NCBI GenBank assembly: GCA_029262235.1
Contig: JAJCZU010000007.1
Coordinates: forward strand, 123,630-187,629
DNA from: Candidatus Eiseniibacteriota bacterium
GTDB lineage: Bacteria > Orphanbacterota > Orphanbacteria > Orphanbacterales > Orphanbacteraceae
DNA length: 64,000 nt
Direction: 5' to 3'
How positions within the stretch are numbered: position 1 is the first letter of the stretch; every line of letters begins with the position of its first letter. Position numbers and translations under genes: made by a program. The notes under the pieces are model-generated. The model did no database searches and was not told the DNA's origin. It worked only from the letters and a program-made list of their open reading frames with translations. Of the stretch, positions 1 through 8,356 are shown piece by piece.

Positions 1-17
1 TGGGAAGGAAAAGAAGG

Positions 18-59
18 GGCTCGCCTCGGAATCAATTCTCTCGACCGCTCGGCCTGGGG
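18..59 (+). repeat. Half copy of hairpin family 1
   Basis: This stretch matches the 5' arm and first part of the core of the element at 78-173. It breaks off at GGCCTGGGGA, and the sequence starting TGGGAAGGAA then restarts at 61, giving an exact 60-bp direct duplication of the left half. It therefore looks like a truncated or slipped copy without its 3' arm. Confidence 0.7.
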
Positions 60-77
60 ATGGGAAGGAAAAGAAGG

Positions 78-173
78 GGCTCGCCTCAGAATCAATTCTC
101 TCGACCGCTCGGCCTGGCCAAATGGCCAAGTAAAGAGGCCTCGCGGATCCGAGAACTGATTCCGCGCCGAGGC
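78..173 (+). repeat. Hairpin element family 1, copy A
   Basis: Outer arms 78-100 and 151-173 are imperfectly complementary over 23 nt. Inside lies the family core: CGACC, an inner stem (CCGC..GGCC with GGCC..GCGG), the paired boxes TGGCCA-AA-TGGCCA, then AAGTAAAGAGG and GGATCC. A T-rich tract (CTTTCGTTTCCTTTTT) follows the 3' arm, so on the plus strand the element also resembles a factor-independent terminator. The element and its flanks are duplicated at 246-341. I do not recognise the family. Confidence 0.75.
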
Positions 174-245
174 TTTCGTTTCCTTTTTGGAAGCGGGAAG
201 AAAAGAGAAGAGTAGAAGGCGGAAGGGATGGGAAAGGAAAGAAGG

Positions 246-341
246 GGCTCGGCTCGGAATCAATTCTCTCGACCGCTCGGCCTGGCCTAATGGCCAAGTA
301 AAGAGGCCTCGCGGATCCGAGAACTGATTCCGCGCCGAGGC
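246..341 (+). repeat. Hairpin element family 1, copy B
   Basis: Arms 246-268 and 319-341 are complementary with two or three mismatches. The core is nearly identical to copy A, with TGGCC-TAA-TGGCCA in the apical part. Flanks are shared with copy A (TGGGAAAGGAAAGAAGGGG before, CTTTCGTTTCCTTT after), so A and B arose by duplication of about 130 bp with a 168-bp period. Confidence 0.75.
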
Positions 342-529
342 TTTCGTTTCCTTTATTGAGGGCGGGAAGAGAAGAGGCGGAAAGGCGAGCGGAGTGGGCG
401 GTGCAGTTGGGGTGGCGAGCGATGGCGAACCGCTTGCGCTCTTGATTCTTCCCGCCGCGCGGCGGGAATGTCGAGGCGCCACGGAACAGAAACCATCGCA
501 GTGCTTCGTGCGATGAAGATGTTTTCCTT

Positions 530-620
530 CCGGGGCGCGACGGGCTTCCCGGATCCCGCGAGGCTCCGTACTTGGCCAGTTGGCCAGCCGAGCGGGTCGA
601 GGGAAGTTCGAGCGCCCCGG
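530..620 (-). repeat. Hairpin element family 1, copy C
   Basis: This is the first of three 91-nt copies in reverse orientation. Outer arms start CCGGGGCGC and end GCGCCCCGG. Read on the minus strand, the core is CGACCCGCTCGGC, TGGCCA-AC-TGGCCA, AGTACGGAG, CCTCGCGGGATCCG. The arms differ completely from copies A and B but are again complementary to each other. Confidence 0.75.
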
Positions 621-668
621 ACCAGAAAGCCCTCTTCTGTTCGCTCGTGCGATGAAGATGTTTTCCTT

Positions 669-759
669 CCGGGGCGCGATGAGCTTCCCGGATCCCGCGA
701 GGCTCCGTACTTGGCCAGCTGGCCAGCCGAGCGGGTCGAGGGAAGCGCAAGCGCCCCGG
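669..759 (-). repeat. Hairpin element family 1, copy D
   Basis: This 91-nt copy lies exactly 139 bp after copy C, with the same CCGGGGCGC / GCGCCCCGG arms. The apical boxes are TGGCCA-GC-TGGCCA. The left flank (GCGATGAAGATGTTTTCCTT) is identical to the left flank of copy C, showing that element plus flank was duplicated as one unit. Confidence 0.75.
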
Positions 760-807
760 GCCGGGGTTCCTTATTCCTGTCGCATGAACAGCGCAGATGA
801 ATCCATT

Positions 808-898
808 CCGGGGCGCGACGGGCTTCCCGGATCCCGCGAGGCTCCGTACTTGGCCACTTGGCCAGGCGAGCGGGTCGAGGGAGGCTCAAGCGCCCCGG
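808..898 (-). repeat. Hairpin element family 1, copy E
   Basis: This 91-nt copy lies exactly 139 bp after copy D. Arms are CCGGGGCGC / GCGCCCCGG and the apical boxes are TGGCCA-CT-TGGCCA on the plus strand. It ends 57 bp before the start codon of the ABC importer operon, so transcription into that operon must begin inside or just after it, or read through it. Confidence 0.75.
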
Positions 899-955
899 AC
901 CGGGTTTTATCTTTTGCAAAACAATCGCGGGTGTATCCCGCTTCGAGGAGATCTC

Positions 956-2002
956 ATGTTTCGTTTGCGTAGCTGGCCTGTTCGAATCGTACTCTTGTCT
1001 ACGGTGCTCGTGTTCCTGTCATGCTCGCGCGACGGCGGGCAAGGGGCGGAGAACGGCGGCGACTCGTCGAAGGAATCGCTGGTGCTGTATTGCGGGCGGA
1101 GTCAGAGCCTGGTGGACGACATCGTGAAGATGTACGAGGAGAAGTCGGGCGTCGACGTCCGCATCAAGTACGGCAACACGGCAGAACTCGCGCTGGCGAT
1201 TCAGGAAGAGGGCGCGAAGAGTCCGGCGGATGTCTTCTGGGCTCAGGACGCGGGCGCGCTGGGAGCGCTTTCGCGCAAGGGGCTGCTGCAGACGCTTCCG
1301 CCGGTCGTGATCACGCGGGTTCCCGGGCTGTTCCGCAATACGTCGCATCACTGGGTCGCGACGAGCGGACGCATGCGCGTGTTCGCGTACAGCCCCGATC
1401 GTGTTTCGCTGGACGACATGCCGTTTTCGGTCTTCGAACTCGCGGAGGAGAAGTGGAACGGCCGGGTTGGCTGGGCGCCCACGAACGCTTCGTTCCAGTC
1501 GTTCGTAACGGCGATGCGCGTGATGAGCGGCGAGGAGCGTACGGAGAACTGGCTTCGCGGGATGAAGGCGGGTGGCGCGAAGTCGTACCCCAAGAACACG
1601 GCGATCATCGAAGGCATCTACGCGGGCGAAATCGACCTCGGACTGCCGAACCACTACTACCTGCTTCGGTTCAAGGCAGAGGACCCGAATTTTCCGGTCG
1701 AGCAGTCCTCGTTCGACGCCGGTGATGTCGGCAATCTCGTGAATATCGCGGGCGTGGGTGTTCTGGGTTCGAGCGGCAACGCGACGGGCGCGCAGAAGTT
1801 CATCGAGTTTCTGCTTTCGGACGAAATGCAGAAGTACCTCGTCGAGAACACGCACGAGTACCCCGTGATCCCGATCCTGCACGACCACGATGGTCTCCTG
1901 ATGTATGAGGCGCTGGAAGAGCTGGCGCCCCCGATCGAACTCGCGGATCTCGAGGACCTCGACGGCACTCTCGCTCTTCTCCGGAAGGTCGGGCTTTTGT
2001 AG
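956..2002 (+). CDS. ABC importer substrate-binding lipoprotein, probably ferric iron (FbpA-like)
   Basis: Predicted periplasmic solute-binding protein of 348 aa. The start at 956 is chosen because GAGGAG lies 5 nt upstream and it opens a lipoprotein signal peptide: a hydrophobic stretch from residue 10 ends in the lipobox FLSC with Cys23. The mature part begins with a type-2 periplasmic-binding fold (LVLYCGRSQSLVDDIV). Adjacent tyrosines 234-235 in NHYYLLRF match the ferric-ligand pair of FbpA-type proteins. It is followed directly by a permease and an ATPase. Thiamine or polyamine as substrate cannot be excluded, but the Tyr pair favours Fe(III). Confidence 0.88.
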   Translation: MFRLRSWPVRIVLLSTVLVFLSCSRDGGQGAENGGDSSKESLVLYCGRSQSLVDDIVKMYEEKSGVDVRIKYGNTAELALAIQEEGAKSPADVFWAQDAGALGALSRKGLLQTLPPVVITRVPGLFRNTSHHWVATSGRMRVFAYSPDRVSLDDMPFSVFELAEEKWNGRVGWAPTNASFQSFVTAMRVMSGEERTENWLRGMKAGGAKSYPKNTAIIEGIYAGEIDLGLPNHYYLLRFKAEDPNFPVEQSSFDAGDVGNLVNIAGVGVLGSSGNATGAQKFIEFLLSDEMQKYLVENTHEYPVIPILHDHDGLLMYEALEELAPPIELADLEDLDGTLALLRKVGLL

Positions 2003-3562
2003 ATGCGCCGGCGGCCGCCCTGGTACCTGACTTTCTTTCCCGCGCTCGTTTCGATCGCGGTGGGCCTGCCGATCGCTTACCTCGCGGTCCGTGCGTCCGA
2101 AGTCGATGCCGCAATGTTGCGGGAAATTCTGCTGCGCGAACGAAACCTGCTGCTCGTACGCAACACGCTCGGTCTCATGCTCGGCGTCATCGCCGGAAGT
2201 TCGCTGCTCGCGGTGCCGCTTGCCTGGCTGGCCACGTCGACGAACATTCGGGGGCGCGGCATCGTGACACTTCTGTCCGTGCTTCCGCTCGCGATACCGG
2301 GCTACGTTCTCGGCTACTCTCTCCTCGCGCTCGGCAGTCCGTACGGTCCCGTGCAGGAGCTCTTCGGCGTGACTCCGTTCGCGCGCGCGACCGGGTTCTG
2401 GGGATCGCTGGTCGCGCTCACGCTCTACAACTTTCCGTTTCTCTTTCTCACCCTGCGAACCGGATTCCTCGAGATCGATCCGGCGCTCGGGGAATCGGCA
2501 CGCGCGCTCGGCCTCTCGCCGTTCGCCGCGTTCCGGCGCGTTACGCTGCCGCAGCTCTGGCCGGCGTTCGCAAGCGGCGCCCTCCTCGTGGGGCTCTATG
2601 TTCTCGGCGATTTCGGCGTGGTGAGTCTCATGCGTTTCGAAACGTTCAGCTACGCGATCTATCTGCAGTACGCCGCCTCGCTCGACCGTGCGTACGCGGC
2701 CTGGCTCGCGCTCGGACTGCTTGCCTTGACGATTACGATTCTCGCGATCGAGTTTCGCGTTGCCGGCCGCATCCTGCTCGAGCGCGCGGGCAAGGGATCC
2801 CGGCGCGAACGAAAGCTCTTTCGGCTCGGTCGCTGGGCGTGGCCGGCTTACACGTTCGTCGGGACCGCGCTTCTCTTTTCGCTGGCACTTCCGATCGGAT
2901 CGATCCTGTTCTGGACGTCGCGCGTACGGGATTTTTCGTTCAGCGACCTGCTTCCGTCGCTCTTTGATTCCCTGTCGGTCAGCATCCCCGTTGCGCTCGT
3001 CGCGACGGCGCTTGCGCTTCCCGTTGCGCTGCTCGCCGGGCGGTTTCCGTCGGGCTTGTCGCGCGGTTTCGAGCGCGGGGCGTATCTTGGTTACGCCATT
3101 CCACCGCTCGCACTCGCACTCGGTTTCATCTTCCTGACACTGAAGAGCGTCCCGTTTCTCTATCAGTCCCTCGCGCTCCTGGTTGCCGCGCTCTCGGTCC
3201 ATTTTCTGGCGCTGGCGCTCTCGCCGATCCGGTCCGCGGTTCGTACTGCGTCACGATCCCTCGAAGAAGCGTCCCGGGCGCTCGGCCGTGGTCGCTGGGA
3301 AACATTCCGTTCGGTATCGCTTCCGTTACTCTGGCCCGGTGTCGCCGGCGCCGGACTGCTCGTCTTTCTATCGGCGATGAAAGAGCTGCCGGTTTCGTTT
3401 CTTCTGGCGCCGCTCGACTTTCAAAGCCTGCCACTGCGCGTGTACGGTTACACGACAGAAGCGATGTTCGCCGAAGCCGCGCCGTACGCGCTTGCGATTC
3501 TCATGCTTTCTTCGCTCGGCGCGACGCTGGTCCTTCGCGTGAGCCCGGGGGGTGCCCGATGA
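2003..3562 (+). CDS. ABC importer permease, two fused domains (FbpB-like)
   Basis: Inner-membrane permease of 519 aa with two fused membrane domains of about six helices each. Both EAA loops that contact the ATPase are visible: ESARALGLSPFAAFRRV near residue 165 and EEASRALGRGRWETFRSV near residue 420. This fused arrangement is typical of iron(III) and thiamine importers. The ATG directly follows the stop of the binding protein, and the end overlaps the ATPase start by 4 bp (ATGA), so the three genes should be translated together. Confidence 0.9.
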   Translation: MRRRPPWYLTFFPALVSIAVGLPIAYLAVRASEVDAAMLREILLRERNLLLVRNTLGLMLGVIAGSSLLAVPLAWLATSTNIRGRGIVTLLSVLPLAIPGYVLGYSLLALGSPYGPVQELFGVTPFARATGFWGSLVALTLYNFPFLFLTLRTGFLEIDPALGESARALGLSPFAAFRRVTLPQLWPAFASGALLVGLYVLGDFGVVSLMRFETFSYAIYLQYAASLDRAYAAWLALGLLALTITILAIEFRVAGRILLERAGKGSRRERKLFRLGRWAWPAYTFVGTALLFSLALPIGSILFWTSRVRDFSFSDLLPSLFDSLSVSIPVALVATALALPVALLAGRFPSGLSRGFERGAYLGYAIPPLALALGFIFLTLKSVPFLYQSLALLVAALSVHFLALALSPIRSAVRTASRSLEEASRALGRGRWETFRSVSLPLLWPGVAGAGLLVFLSAMKELPVSFLLAPLDFQSLPLRVYGYTTEAMFAEAAPYALAILMLSSLGATLVLRVSPGGAR

Positions 3563-4728
3563 ACAGGCGCAGCGACAGGACAAGGGCGATGCCCGACAAC
3601 GCCTCGACGCGAGAGCCGCTGCTCGCGGTGCGCGACCTCACGCTCGTGCATCCGGAATCGAACGTGCCCGCGGTGAACCACGTTTCGTTCGATGTGGCCG
3701 CGGGTGAGATCTACGCGCTGCTCGGGCCGTCCGGCGCGGGGAAGACAACCATTCTTCGACTGCTTGCGGGATTCGAAGTGCCGGAAACGGGCACAGTGTC
3801 GATGCGCGGTGAACTCTTGAGCGGCCGGGGGAAGATGGTACCGCCCGAGAAGCGTCACATCGGTTTCGTGTTTCAGGAGTTCGCGCTCTTCCCGCATCTC
3901 TCGGTCGAAGAGAACGTGTGTTTCGGCATTCGCGTCGGTTCCGGGCCGCGGGCCCACGCGCACGAAGAAGTCAAAGCCTGCGGCCGCGATCTGCTCGAGC
4001 GCATGCAGATCGAACCCCTCTCCGCGCGCATGCCGAGCCGGCTTTCCGGTGGGGAGCAACAGCGCGTGGCGCTGGCCCGTTCTCTCGCTCCGCGCCCGCC
4101 GCTCCTGCTTCTCGACGAGCCGTTCTCGAGCCTCGACGCGGATTTGCGCGGCACGATCCGGAGCGAGGTACGCGGGTATCTGAAGAAGCACGACATGGCC
4201 GCGATTATCGTGACGCACGACCAGGAAGAGGCGCTCGCGTTCGCGGATCGGGTGGCCGTCATGCGGGACGGGCGCATCGTGCAGGAAGGGCCGGCCGAGG
4301 AACTGTACAAGACGCCGAAGAACGCTTATGTCGCGCACTTTCTCGGAGGATGCAATGTGCTCGAAGGAGAGGCGACCGGGGATCGCGCGATGACGGCGAT
4401 CGGCGAGGTAATGCTGACAACGGAGGCGACCGGTTCGGTTCGCATTGCGCTTCGCCCGGAGCATCTGGCGATCGAAACGGCGAGTGGCAGGACGAGCGAT
4501 ACGATTGCCGATGCTGGCGCGGACACACACGGGAACGCGGGGAGTGAAGGCGTCCCGTCCCACTCCCTCGCCACTGTGTTGCAGCGCGACTTCCACGGGC
4601 ACGACATTACGTATCGGGTGATGGCGAGAGGAGTCACGCTCATCGTAAAATCGGGCTACGACGCAAGCTGGAGAACCGGAGATACTGTGCGATTGATTGC
4701 GCGCGAAAAAGGCGTGGTCGTGGAGTAG
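3559..4728 (+). CDS. ABC importer ATPase (FbpC/PotA type)
   Basis: ATP-hydrolysing subunit of 389 aa for the preceding permease. Walker A is GPSGAGKT (56-63), the Q-loop Gln is 106, the signature is LSGGEQQR (162-169), Walker B is LLLLDEP (182-188) and the switch His is 220. After residue 245 a C-terminal TOBE-type region follows (IALRPEHLAI). A later ATG at 3589 is an alternative start, but the 4-bp overlap with the permease favours 3559. A 24-bp gap separates it from a convergent gene, with no clear terminator. Confidence 0.92.
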   Translation: MNRRSDRTRAMPDNASTREPLLAVRDLTLVHPESNVPAVNHVSFDVAAGEIYALLGPSGAGKTTILRLLAGFEVPETGTVSMRGELLSGRGKMVPPEKRHIGFVFQEFALFPHLSVEENVCFGIRVGSGPRAHAHEEVKACGRDLLERMQIEPLSARMPSRLSGGEQQRVALARSLAPRPPLLLLDEPFSSLDADLRGTIRSEVRGYLKKHDMAAIIVTHDQEEALAFADRVAVMRDGRIVQEGPAEELYKTPKNAYVAHFLGGCNVLEGEATGDRAMTAIGEVMLTTEATGSVRIALRPEHLAIETASGRTSDTIADAGADTHGNAGSEGVPSHSLATVLQRDFHGHDITYRVMARGVTLIVKSGYDASWRTGDTVRLIAREKGVVVE

Positions 4729-4752
4729 CACTGCAGTACGTGAATCGTCTTC

Positions 4753-5406
4753 CTATTCCTCCGCCGCCATCGCCCTCATGTAGCTCAGCAGCCCCGAATT
4801 CGCATTGATGATCGCGTGAAGTCCCATCGAAAGCCAGAGCGAACCCGACACGAGATAAAGCGCACAGAGAACGAGCCCGAAGAAGAAGAGCCGCACGACG
4901 TTCTGCAATCCCTGAAACGAGTGCGCCATCGCGAACACGAACGAGGTGGCGAGTACGCTCATCCACGGCGAGAGCCAGCGCTCGGCGAACCACATCAGAT
5001 ACCCGCGATAGAAGATCTCTTCGGACACGGCGGCAGCCACGGCGAGAATGCCGAACAGAAAGAGACCGGCGGAGGTTTTGGGCAAGAGCGGACTTCCGAG
5101 GCTGATATTGAGGCCGGCGTCCTGGCCCGCTGCGATCTTCGTGCGCACCTGGAGGGCGTACGAAAACAATCCGATCGCCACGAATCCGACGAACGCGGCG
5201 CCCACCACAAAGCCGCCGCCGCCGGGTGCCGTGAGGCCGAGCCCGTCGTTCAGCCGGCCCTGGCTGCGCCAGAACGCAAGCACGATCGAGGCGAAGACGA
5301 CCTGCCAGAGAATCGTGATCAGATAGCCGCGTACGCGGGCGGAGTCGACGCCGGCGCTGATGCCGCGCAGGAAAAACGGGCGCCAGATCACCAGGTCGTA
5401 GATCAT
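4753..5406 (-). CDS. CPBP-family intramembrane metalloprotease (CAAX protease-like)
   Basis: Membrane protein of 217 aa with about six helices. It carries the three motifs of the CPBP/Abi family: EExxxR at 129-134 (EEIFYR), a His at 162 in FAMAHSFQG, and a His at 197 in GLHAIINANSG. These are the predicted metal ligands and catalytic glutamate. The frame remains open upstream of the ATG and encodes residues that look like the start of a membrane helix, but no ATG, GTG or TTG occurs there, so the start is uncertain. Its substrate cannot be told. Confidence 0.85.
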   Translation of the reverse strand: MIYDLVIWRPFFLRGISAGVDSARVRGYLITILWQVVFASIVLAFWRSQGRLNDGLGLTAPGGGGFVVGAAFVGFVAIGLFSYALQVRTKIAAGQDAGLNISLGSPLLPKTSAGLFLFGILAVAAAVSEEIFYRGYLMWFAERWLSPWMSVLATSFVFAMAHSFQGLQNVVRLFFFGLVLCALYLVSGSLWLSMGLHAIINANSGLLSYMRAMAAEE

Positions 5407-5450
5407 GGACGCGACGAAGACGGCTCCGAGGAACCAGAAGTCATGCGCGT

Positions 5451-6620
5451 TTAGCGAAATGCCGCTTCCCCCGTGAGGTCCTGCCCGATGATGAGGGCGT
5501 GAATGTCGTGCGTGCCCTCGTACGTCTTCACGGACTCGAGATTCAGCATGTGACGGATCACATGGTACTCGGACGTGATGCCGTTCGCGCCCATGATGTC
5601 ACGCGCGAGCCGCGCGCATTCGAGCGCCATCGCGCAGTTGTTCCGCTTCGCCATCGAAACGTGATTGAACTTCGCCTGCCCCTCGTCCTTCATCCGGCCG
5701 AGGCGATAGGCGAGCAGCTGCGCTTTCGTGATCTCGCTCGCCATCCAGACGAGTTTGCGCTGCACGAGTTGAAAGCCCGCGATCGGCTTGTCGAACTGCT
5801 TGCGCTCCTTCGCATAGGTGAGCGCGCGGTGATAGCAGTCCATCGCAGCGCCGAGCACGCCCCATGCGATCCCGTAGCGCGCCGACGAAAGACACGCAAG
5901 CGGCGAAACGAGACCGTCGGATTCGGGCAGTAGATTGGCCGCCGGAATTTCACAGTCGGCGAGAATGAGCTCGGAAGTATCCGAGGCGCGCAGCGAGAAC
6001 TTGCCCTTCGTTTCCTTCGAGCTGAAGCCCGGCGTGCCCTTTTCAACGAGAAATCCGCGCACGCGGCCATCGAGTTTCGCCCATACAACGGCGATGTCCG
6101 CCATCGTTCCGTTCGTGATCCACATCTTCGCGCCGTTCAGCACGTAACCCTTGTCGGTTTTCTTCGCGGTCGTGATCATGCCGCCCGGGTCGGATCCGTA
6201 GTCCGGCTCGGTAAGCCCGAAGCACCCGATCTTCTTCCCTTCGGCCATCTGGGGCAGCCACTCCTGCTTCTGCTCTTCGGTGCCGAAACTGTAGATCGCG
6301 AACATCGCGAGCCCGCCCTGCACCGAAACGAAACTGCGAAGGCCGCTGTCGCCGCGTTCGAGCTCCTGCATGACAAGCCCGTACGCCACGTTATTGATGC
6401 CCGCACACCCGTACTCTTCCGGCAGGTTGCTGCCGAAAACGCCGAGCGCGGCGAGGCGCGGGATGAGCTCGGTCGGGAACGTGCACTCTTCGAAGTGATG
6501 TTCGATGCCGGGCATGAACTGATTCGAAACGAAGTCGCGCACGGAGTTCCGTACAGCCTTCTCCTCGTCGGTGTAAAGTTCTTCCATGTTGAAGTAATCG
6601 AGGGCGACAAAGTCTTTCAT
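5451..6620 (-). CDS. Acyl-CoA dehydrogenase, glutaryl-CoA dehydrogenase type
   Basis: FAD-dependent acyl-CoA dehydrogenase of 389 aa. The C-terminal motif YEGTHDIHALIIGQ places the catalytic Glu at about residue 368. That glutamate position and the DIHALI context match glutaryl-CoA dehydrogenases, which oxidise and decarboxylate glutaryl-CoA to crotonyl-CoA. FAD-contact motifs (CFGLTEPDYGSD, WITNG) are present. The start at 6620 is chosen because its ATG overlaps the stop of the hydratase gene by 4 bp; an upstream Met is less likely. Co-translation with an enoyl-CoA hydratase fits a degradation pathway through crotonyl-CoA. A general short-chain acyl-CoA role is the alternative. Confidence 0.9.
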   Translation of the reverse strand: MKDFVALDYFNMEELYTDEEKAVRNSVRDFVSNQFMPGIEHHFEECTFPTELIPRLAALGVFGSNLPEEYGCAGINNVAYGLVMQELERGDSGLRSFVSVQGGLAMFAIYSFGTEEQKQEWLPQMAEGKKIGCFGLTEPDYGSDPGGMITTAKKTDKGYVLNGAKMWITNGTMADIAVVWAKLDGRVRGFLVEKGTPGFSSKETKGKFSLRASDTSELILADCEIPAANLLPESDGLVSPLACLSSARYGIAWGVLGAAMDCYHRALTYAKERKQFDKPIAGFQLVQRKLVWMASEITKAQLLAYRLGRMKDEGQAKFNHVSMAKRNNCAMALECARLARDIMGANGITSEYHVIRHMLNLESVKTYEGTHDIHALIIGQDLTGEAAFR

Positions 6621-7399
6621 GATGTTCCTTCGCTCCACGCGGGAGCGCGTTTTTCGAGAAACGCCTCGATGCCTTCCAGCATGTCCGGCTCTCGAATGAG
6701 TTCGTCGAGATACATTGTTTCGTTCCGGTCGATCTCGGCGAAAATCGCTTCGCGGTCGAGGTCGGCGTACGAACGTTTCGCGAGGCGCAGAATCGCGCCG
6801 CTCTTTCCGCAGAGCGCGCGGGCGAAATCCGCGCAGGCGCCGGGGAACGAGTCTTCATTATACACGTGATTCACGAGCCCGATCCGGAGCGCTTCGCTTG
6901 CGTCGAACGTCTCCCCCGAAGCAATGATCTCGGCGGTCTTGTGCCGCCCGACGATCCGGCGAAGCAGCGGCCCGGCAGCAGGCGGAAAGCAGCCGAGCAG
7001 AATTTCCGGGTGGCCGAACTTCGCGCGCTCGGACGCCAGGACCATGTCGCAGGCCGCGGCGAGTTCGAGCCCGCCGCCGAGGCACACGCCCTGCACGCCG
7101 GCGATCGTAAGCGCGGGCGCGGCGAGTAGCTCCTTGATCAGCCCATGAAACGTGGCGAGCATCTGCACGACGGGTTCCGGCCTGTGCTCTTCGACGCTCG
7201 CGCCTGCTGAGAACGCTTTCGGGCCTGACGAGCGAAACAGCACGACCTTGACTGCGGCGTTCTCGCGGAGAGCGCGGAGAGCGGTCGTAATCTCGCCGCA
7301 CATCGTGGCGTCCAGAATATGCACCGGGGGCGCGCTGAGCGTAATCGTCGCGAGCCCCGCGTCGATCGCCAGTTCGATCTTTTCGTTCGTTTTCCTCAT
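6617..7399 (-). CDS. Enoyl-CoA hydratase/isomerase family protein (crotonase fold)
   Basis: Crotonase-fold enzyme of 260 aa. The oxyanion-hole segment GGGLELAAACD and the following PEILLG both keep the glutamates that act as acid/base in classical enoyl-CoA hydratases, so hydratase activity is likely. The segment FSAGASVEEHRPEPV resembles the dienoyl-CoA hydratase subgroup of anaerobic aromatic degradation, but this is only suggestive. Start 7399 is the first ATG consistent with family length; a TTG at 7435 is also possible. It overlaps the dehydrogenase gene by 4 bp. Confidence 0.88.
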   Translation of the reverse strand: MRKTNEKIELAIDAGLATITLSAPPVHILDATMCGEITTALRALRENAAVKVVLFRSSGPKAFSAGASVEEHRPEPVVQMLATFHGLIKELLAAPALTIAGVQGVCLGGGLELAAACDMVLASERAKFGHPEILLGCFPPAAGPLLRRIVGRHKTAEIIASGETFDASEALRIGLVNHVYNEDSFPGACADFARALCGKSGAILRLAKRSYADLDREAIFAEIDRNETMYLDELIREPDMLEGIEAFLEKRAPAWSEGTS

Positions 7400-7474
7400 G
7401 GAGTAAGCGTACCCGCGGGGGGAGCCGAGGGTCAAGAAGGGTCGGTGGAGGGCGGCCGCTGCTCAGGGAAATCG

Positions 7475-8296
7475 CTACGCGCCCGGGGGCTCCCAGAGAT
7501 CGAGGGGGCGCCCGATGATCTTCGCGAGCGCCGCGACATCCTCCTCGAGCAGATCCCAGATCCTGCGTTTCGTTTCGAGCCGAAACTCCGGTTTCTCGTC
7601 GATTCTGTTCAGCAGGAGCTTCGAGCCCGCCCTGCGGATCGGGCCGGGGGCCATTGACAGCACTCGATTCGCCGTGGCCGCGCCGGGGAAGTTCTTCAAA
7701 TACGCCGTCTTTGCGGAGATGTTGCGCGGGGCGACATCGATCGTTTCGAACGGTTCCGGCGCCAGCCCCAGAAACTTTGCGAGAGCGCGGAGCGTGTCGC
7801 GCGGACCCCTGACATACTCTTCGAACAGCAGAATGCGCACCTGGGCGTGCGGGAACAGATCGAGGTACGCCTGGATCTGGTGGGCGTATCGCGTGCGGTT
7901 CACGTACATCGGATCGCGCAGCACGTGCTCTTCGTGCCCCCCCTTGATGCGCCCCCGGATCATGTCGTGCGCGCATTGCGAGATCACGCGCTTCACCGGG
8001 TGCCGCACGATGTAGATCAGCTTGAGGTGCGGGTTGTAGCGGTGCAGGCGCTCGTGCACGTCCGCGTATTCGGGCAGGAACGTATACGACGTCGACGCCT
8101 CCCCGTAGAGCGCGCCCTCGTGCATGTCGTAGAGCGCGTGGTACTCGGGAAGACGCTCTTCCCAGGCGTCGACCGTGCTGAACCAGTGCGGTTCCTTCTC
8201 GCGGCAGAACGAAACGCCGGGATGCGCCGCGAGCTGGGCCGCCAGGCTCGTCGTTCCGCACTTCTGCCCGCCTATGATCATGAAGTCCGCTCGCAT
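7475..8296 (-). CDS. PAPS-dependent sulfotransferase domain protein
   Basis: 273-aa protein with the two PAPS-binding signatures of sulfotransferases. The 5'-phosphosulfate loop GGQKCGTTSL is at 9-18. The 3'-phosphate site is YIVRHPVKRVISQ, with Arg98 and Ser106. Such enzymes move sulfate from PAPS to carbohydrate, lipid or protein hydroxyls; the acceptor cannot be read here. It starts at an ATG close to the divergent NUDIX gene and lies 75 bp upstream of the hydratase gene, probably as a separate unit. An in-frame ATG at 8281 is an alternative start. Confidence 0.85.
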   Translation of the reverse strand: MRADFMIIGGQKCGTTSLAAQLAAHPGVSFCREKEPHWFSTVDAWEERLPEYHALYDMHEGALYGEASTSYTFLPEYADVHERLHRYNPHLKLIYIVRHPVKRVISQCAHDMIRGRIKGGHEEHVLRDPMYVNRTRYAHQIQAYLDLFPHAQVRILLFEEYVRGPRDTLRALAKFLGLAPEPFETIDVAPRNISAKTAYLKNFPGAATANRVLSMAPGPIRRAGSKLLLNRIDEKPEFRLETKRRIWDLLEEDVAALAKIIGRPLDLWEPPGA

Positions 8297-8330
8297 GCGG
8301 CTAGATTAGCACACGGCGAAAGAGTCGGGG

Positions 8331-8336
8331 TACAAT
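8331..8336 (+). promoter_or_regulatory. Possible -10 box for NUDIX gene
   Basis: TACAAT lies 20 bp upstream of the GTG start, in a short A/T-containing divergent gap. No good -35 hexamer is seen at the usual spacing. Confidence 0.3.
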
Positions 8337-8356
8337 GGGCGGGGAAAGGAACGCAC

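Larger units (their letters stand above)
1..955. other. Gene-free region filled with hairpin repeats
   Basis: No convincing coding sequence is present here. Open frames exist on both strands, but they run straight through repeated palindromic DNA and have compositions (Arg, Ser, Pro, Gly rich) typical of GC-rich non-coding sequence. The stretch holds one half copy and two full copies of a hairpin element in plus orientation, then three copies in minus orientation at an exact 139-bp period, described separately. The first real start codon is at 956. Confidence 0.75.

Noticed and set aside
530-898. CRISPR array (91-nt repeat, 48-nt spacers)
   Set aside because: The repeat is far too long, the spacers are partly alignable to each other, and no cas gene is in the window.
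353-919. 188-codon minus-strand frame in the repeat region
   Set aside because: It runs through several hairpin copies, repeats the same peptide motifs because the DNA repeats, and has no ribosome binding site.
1-955. Integron attC array
   Set aside because: attC sites keep short R/L boxes with variable loops and alternate with gene cassettes. Here the central core is conserved, no cassettes exist and no integrase is seen.
1019-3202. 727-codon minus-strand frame opposite the ABC importer
   Set aside because: It is antisense to two well-supported genes, very rich in Arg/Glu, and typical of the open shadow frames in GC-rich DNA.
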